Below, piece after piece: positions 63,336 to 64,000 of a stretch of DNA of 64,000 bases. The notes under the pieces are model-generated. The model made no database searches. It was not told the origin of the DNA and was given only the letters and a program-made list of their open reading frames with translations. Position 1 is the stretch's first letter. Each line of letters opens with the position of its first letter. The DNA is from Burkholderiales bacterium (GTDB lineage: Bacteria > Pseudomonadota > Gammaproteobacteria > Burkholderiales > SG8-41). The stretch is from the NCBI GenBank assembly GCA_020854035.1, contig JADZGE010000058.1, forward strand, positions 1-64,000, written 5' to 3'. The position numbers were made by a program, and so were the translations under genes.

Positions 63336-64000
63336 ATGCCCGGACTATCCGCAGCGCGCTTGTTTCCGGCCGTCCTGATCCTGGGCGCGTTGCTGCCGTT
63401 CGGCGCGGGCTGCACGCGGCAGCCGCCCGTCACGGGCGTGACCCCCATCAAGGCGGCGAATCCCGGAGCGTTGTGGCAGTACCTCCTCGGCCGGGATCCG
63501 GATGTCGAACTCTTCAGGCTGCGCGGCCCCTTTCGCGTGACCGGGCAGGACGACGTGCCGATCGAGGCGGCGCCGGGGACGACGGCAAGCGCGGATTTCT
63601 TTTTCTGCGCGGCCGGCGAGCGGCTGCCCCTCGTCGTCCTGCTCCACGGGCACGCGAACTCGAAGGACGATCACGTATTCCAGGCGCTGCACCTCGCGTC
63701 CTGGGGCATGCACGCCATGACCGTGCAACTCCCCAATCGCGGGCCGTGGATCGGCAACGGCAGGACGCTCGCGCGTGTGATCGAGTCCGTGCACCGCACG
63801 CCCGCTCTCGCCGGCGGCACGTTCGACCCGGACCGCATCATCCTTGTCGGACACTCCTTTGGCGCCACGGCCGTCGCCGCCGCGCTCGCCGAAGGCGCGC
63901 CCGCCATGGCGGCGGTGCTGCTCGACCCCGCCGGGATAGGCCGGCGGCTGCCATCCCTGCTCGCCAGGGTGCGCGTGCCCGTGATGGTGATCGGGGCCGA
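63336..64000 (+). CDS. Alpha/beta-hydrolase lipoprotein (3' truncated by window end)
   Basis: Lipobox LPFGAGCTRQ; LVVLLHGHANSKDDH; nucleophile elbow GHSFGATAV. Confidence 0.8.
   Translation, partial: MPGLSAARLFPAVLILGALLPFGAGCTRQPPVTGVTPIKAANPGALWQYLLGRDPDVELFRLRGPFRVTGQDDVPIEAAPGTTASADFFFCAAGERLPLVVLLHGHANSKDDHVFQALHLASWGMHAMTVQLPNRGPWIGNGRTLARVIESVHRTPALAGGTFDPDRIILVGHSFGATAVAAALAEGAPAMAAVLLDPAGIGRRLPSLLARVRVPVMVIGA

Overview
High-GC, betaproteobacterial-type chromosomal window. Bases ~0.46-22.2 kb hold a conserved minus-strand housekeeping block: rlmB, rnr, purA, hisZ, DUF2065, hflC, hflK, hflX, hfq, der, bamB, yfgM-like, hisS, ispG, rodZ-like, pilW-like, rlmN, ndk, tilS, accA, with a plus-strand tRNA-Leu(CAG). 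Bases ~22-64 kb are more accessory: ggt, a ThDP enzyme, an orphan IS630-like HTH ORF, two PEP-CTERM-type exoproteins (S8 protease, L-type lectin), a TPR protein, pcm, an NYN/OST-HTH protein, slipin/NfeD, a TRAP transporter, three orphan TctC/Bug binding proteins, a UbiD-like decarboxylase, asparaginase, a Ser/Thr kinase with a cNMP-binding domain, CoA-linked catabolic genes, a TerC-UspA fusion, glgP, tal and a truncated alpha/beta hydrolase. Most notable signals: (1) sigma-54-type GG-N10-GC promoters directly upstream of three exported/surface protein genes (TPS/FHA-like, S8 protease, lectin), plus a shared 18-bp dyad motif; (2) a yybP-ykoY (Mn2+) riboswitch-like leader upstream of a TerC-UspA fusion; (3) a gutted phosphoketolase relic between glgP and tal; (4) a perfect intrinsic-terminator hairpin between dctP and dctQ; (5) an S8 protease with Glu at the usual catalytic Asp position. 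All calls come from reading the sequence; no database searches were run.
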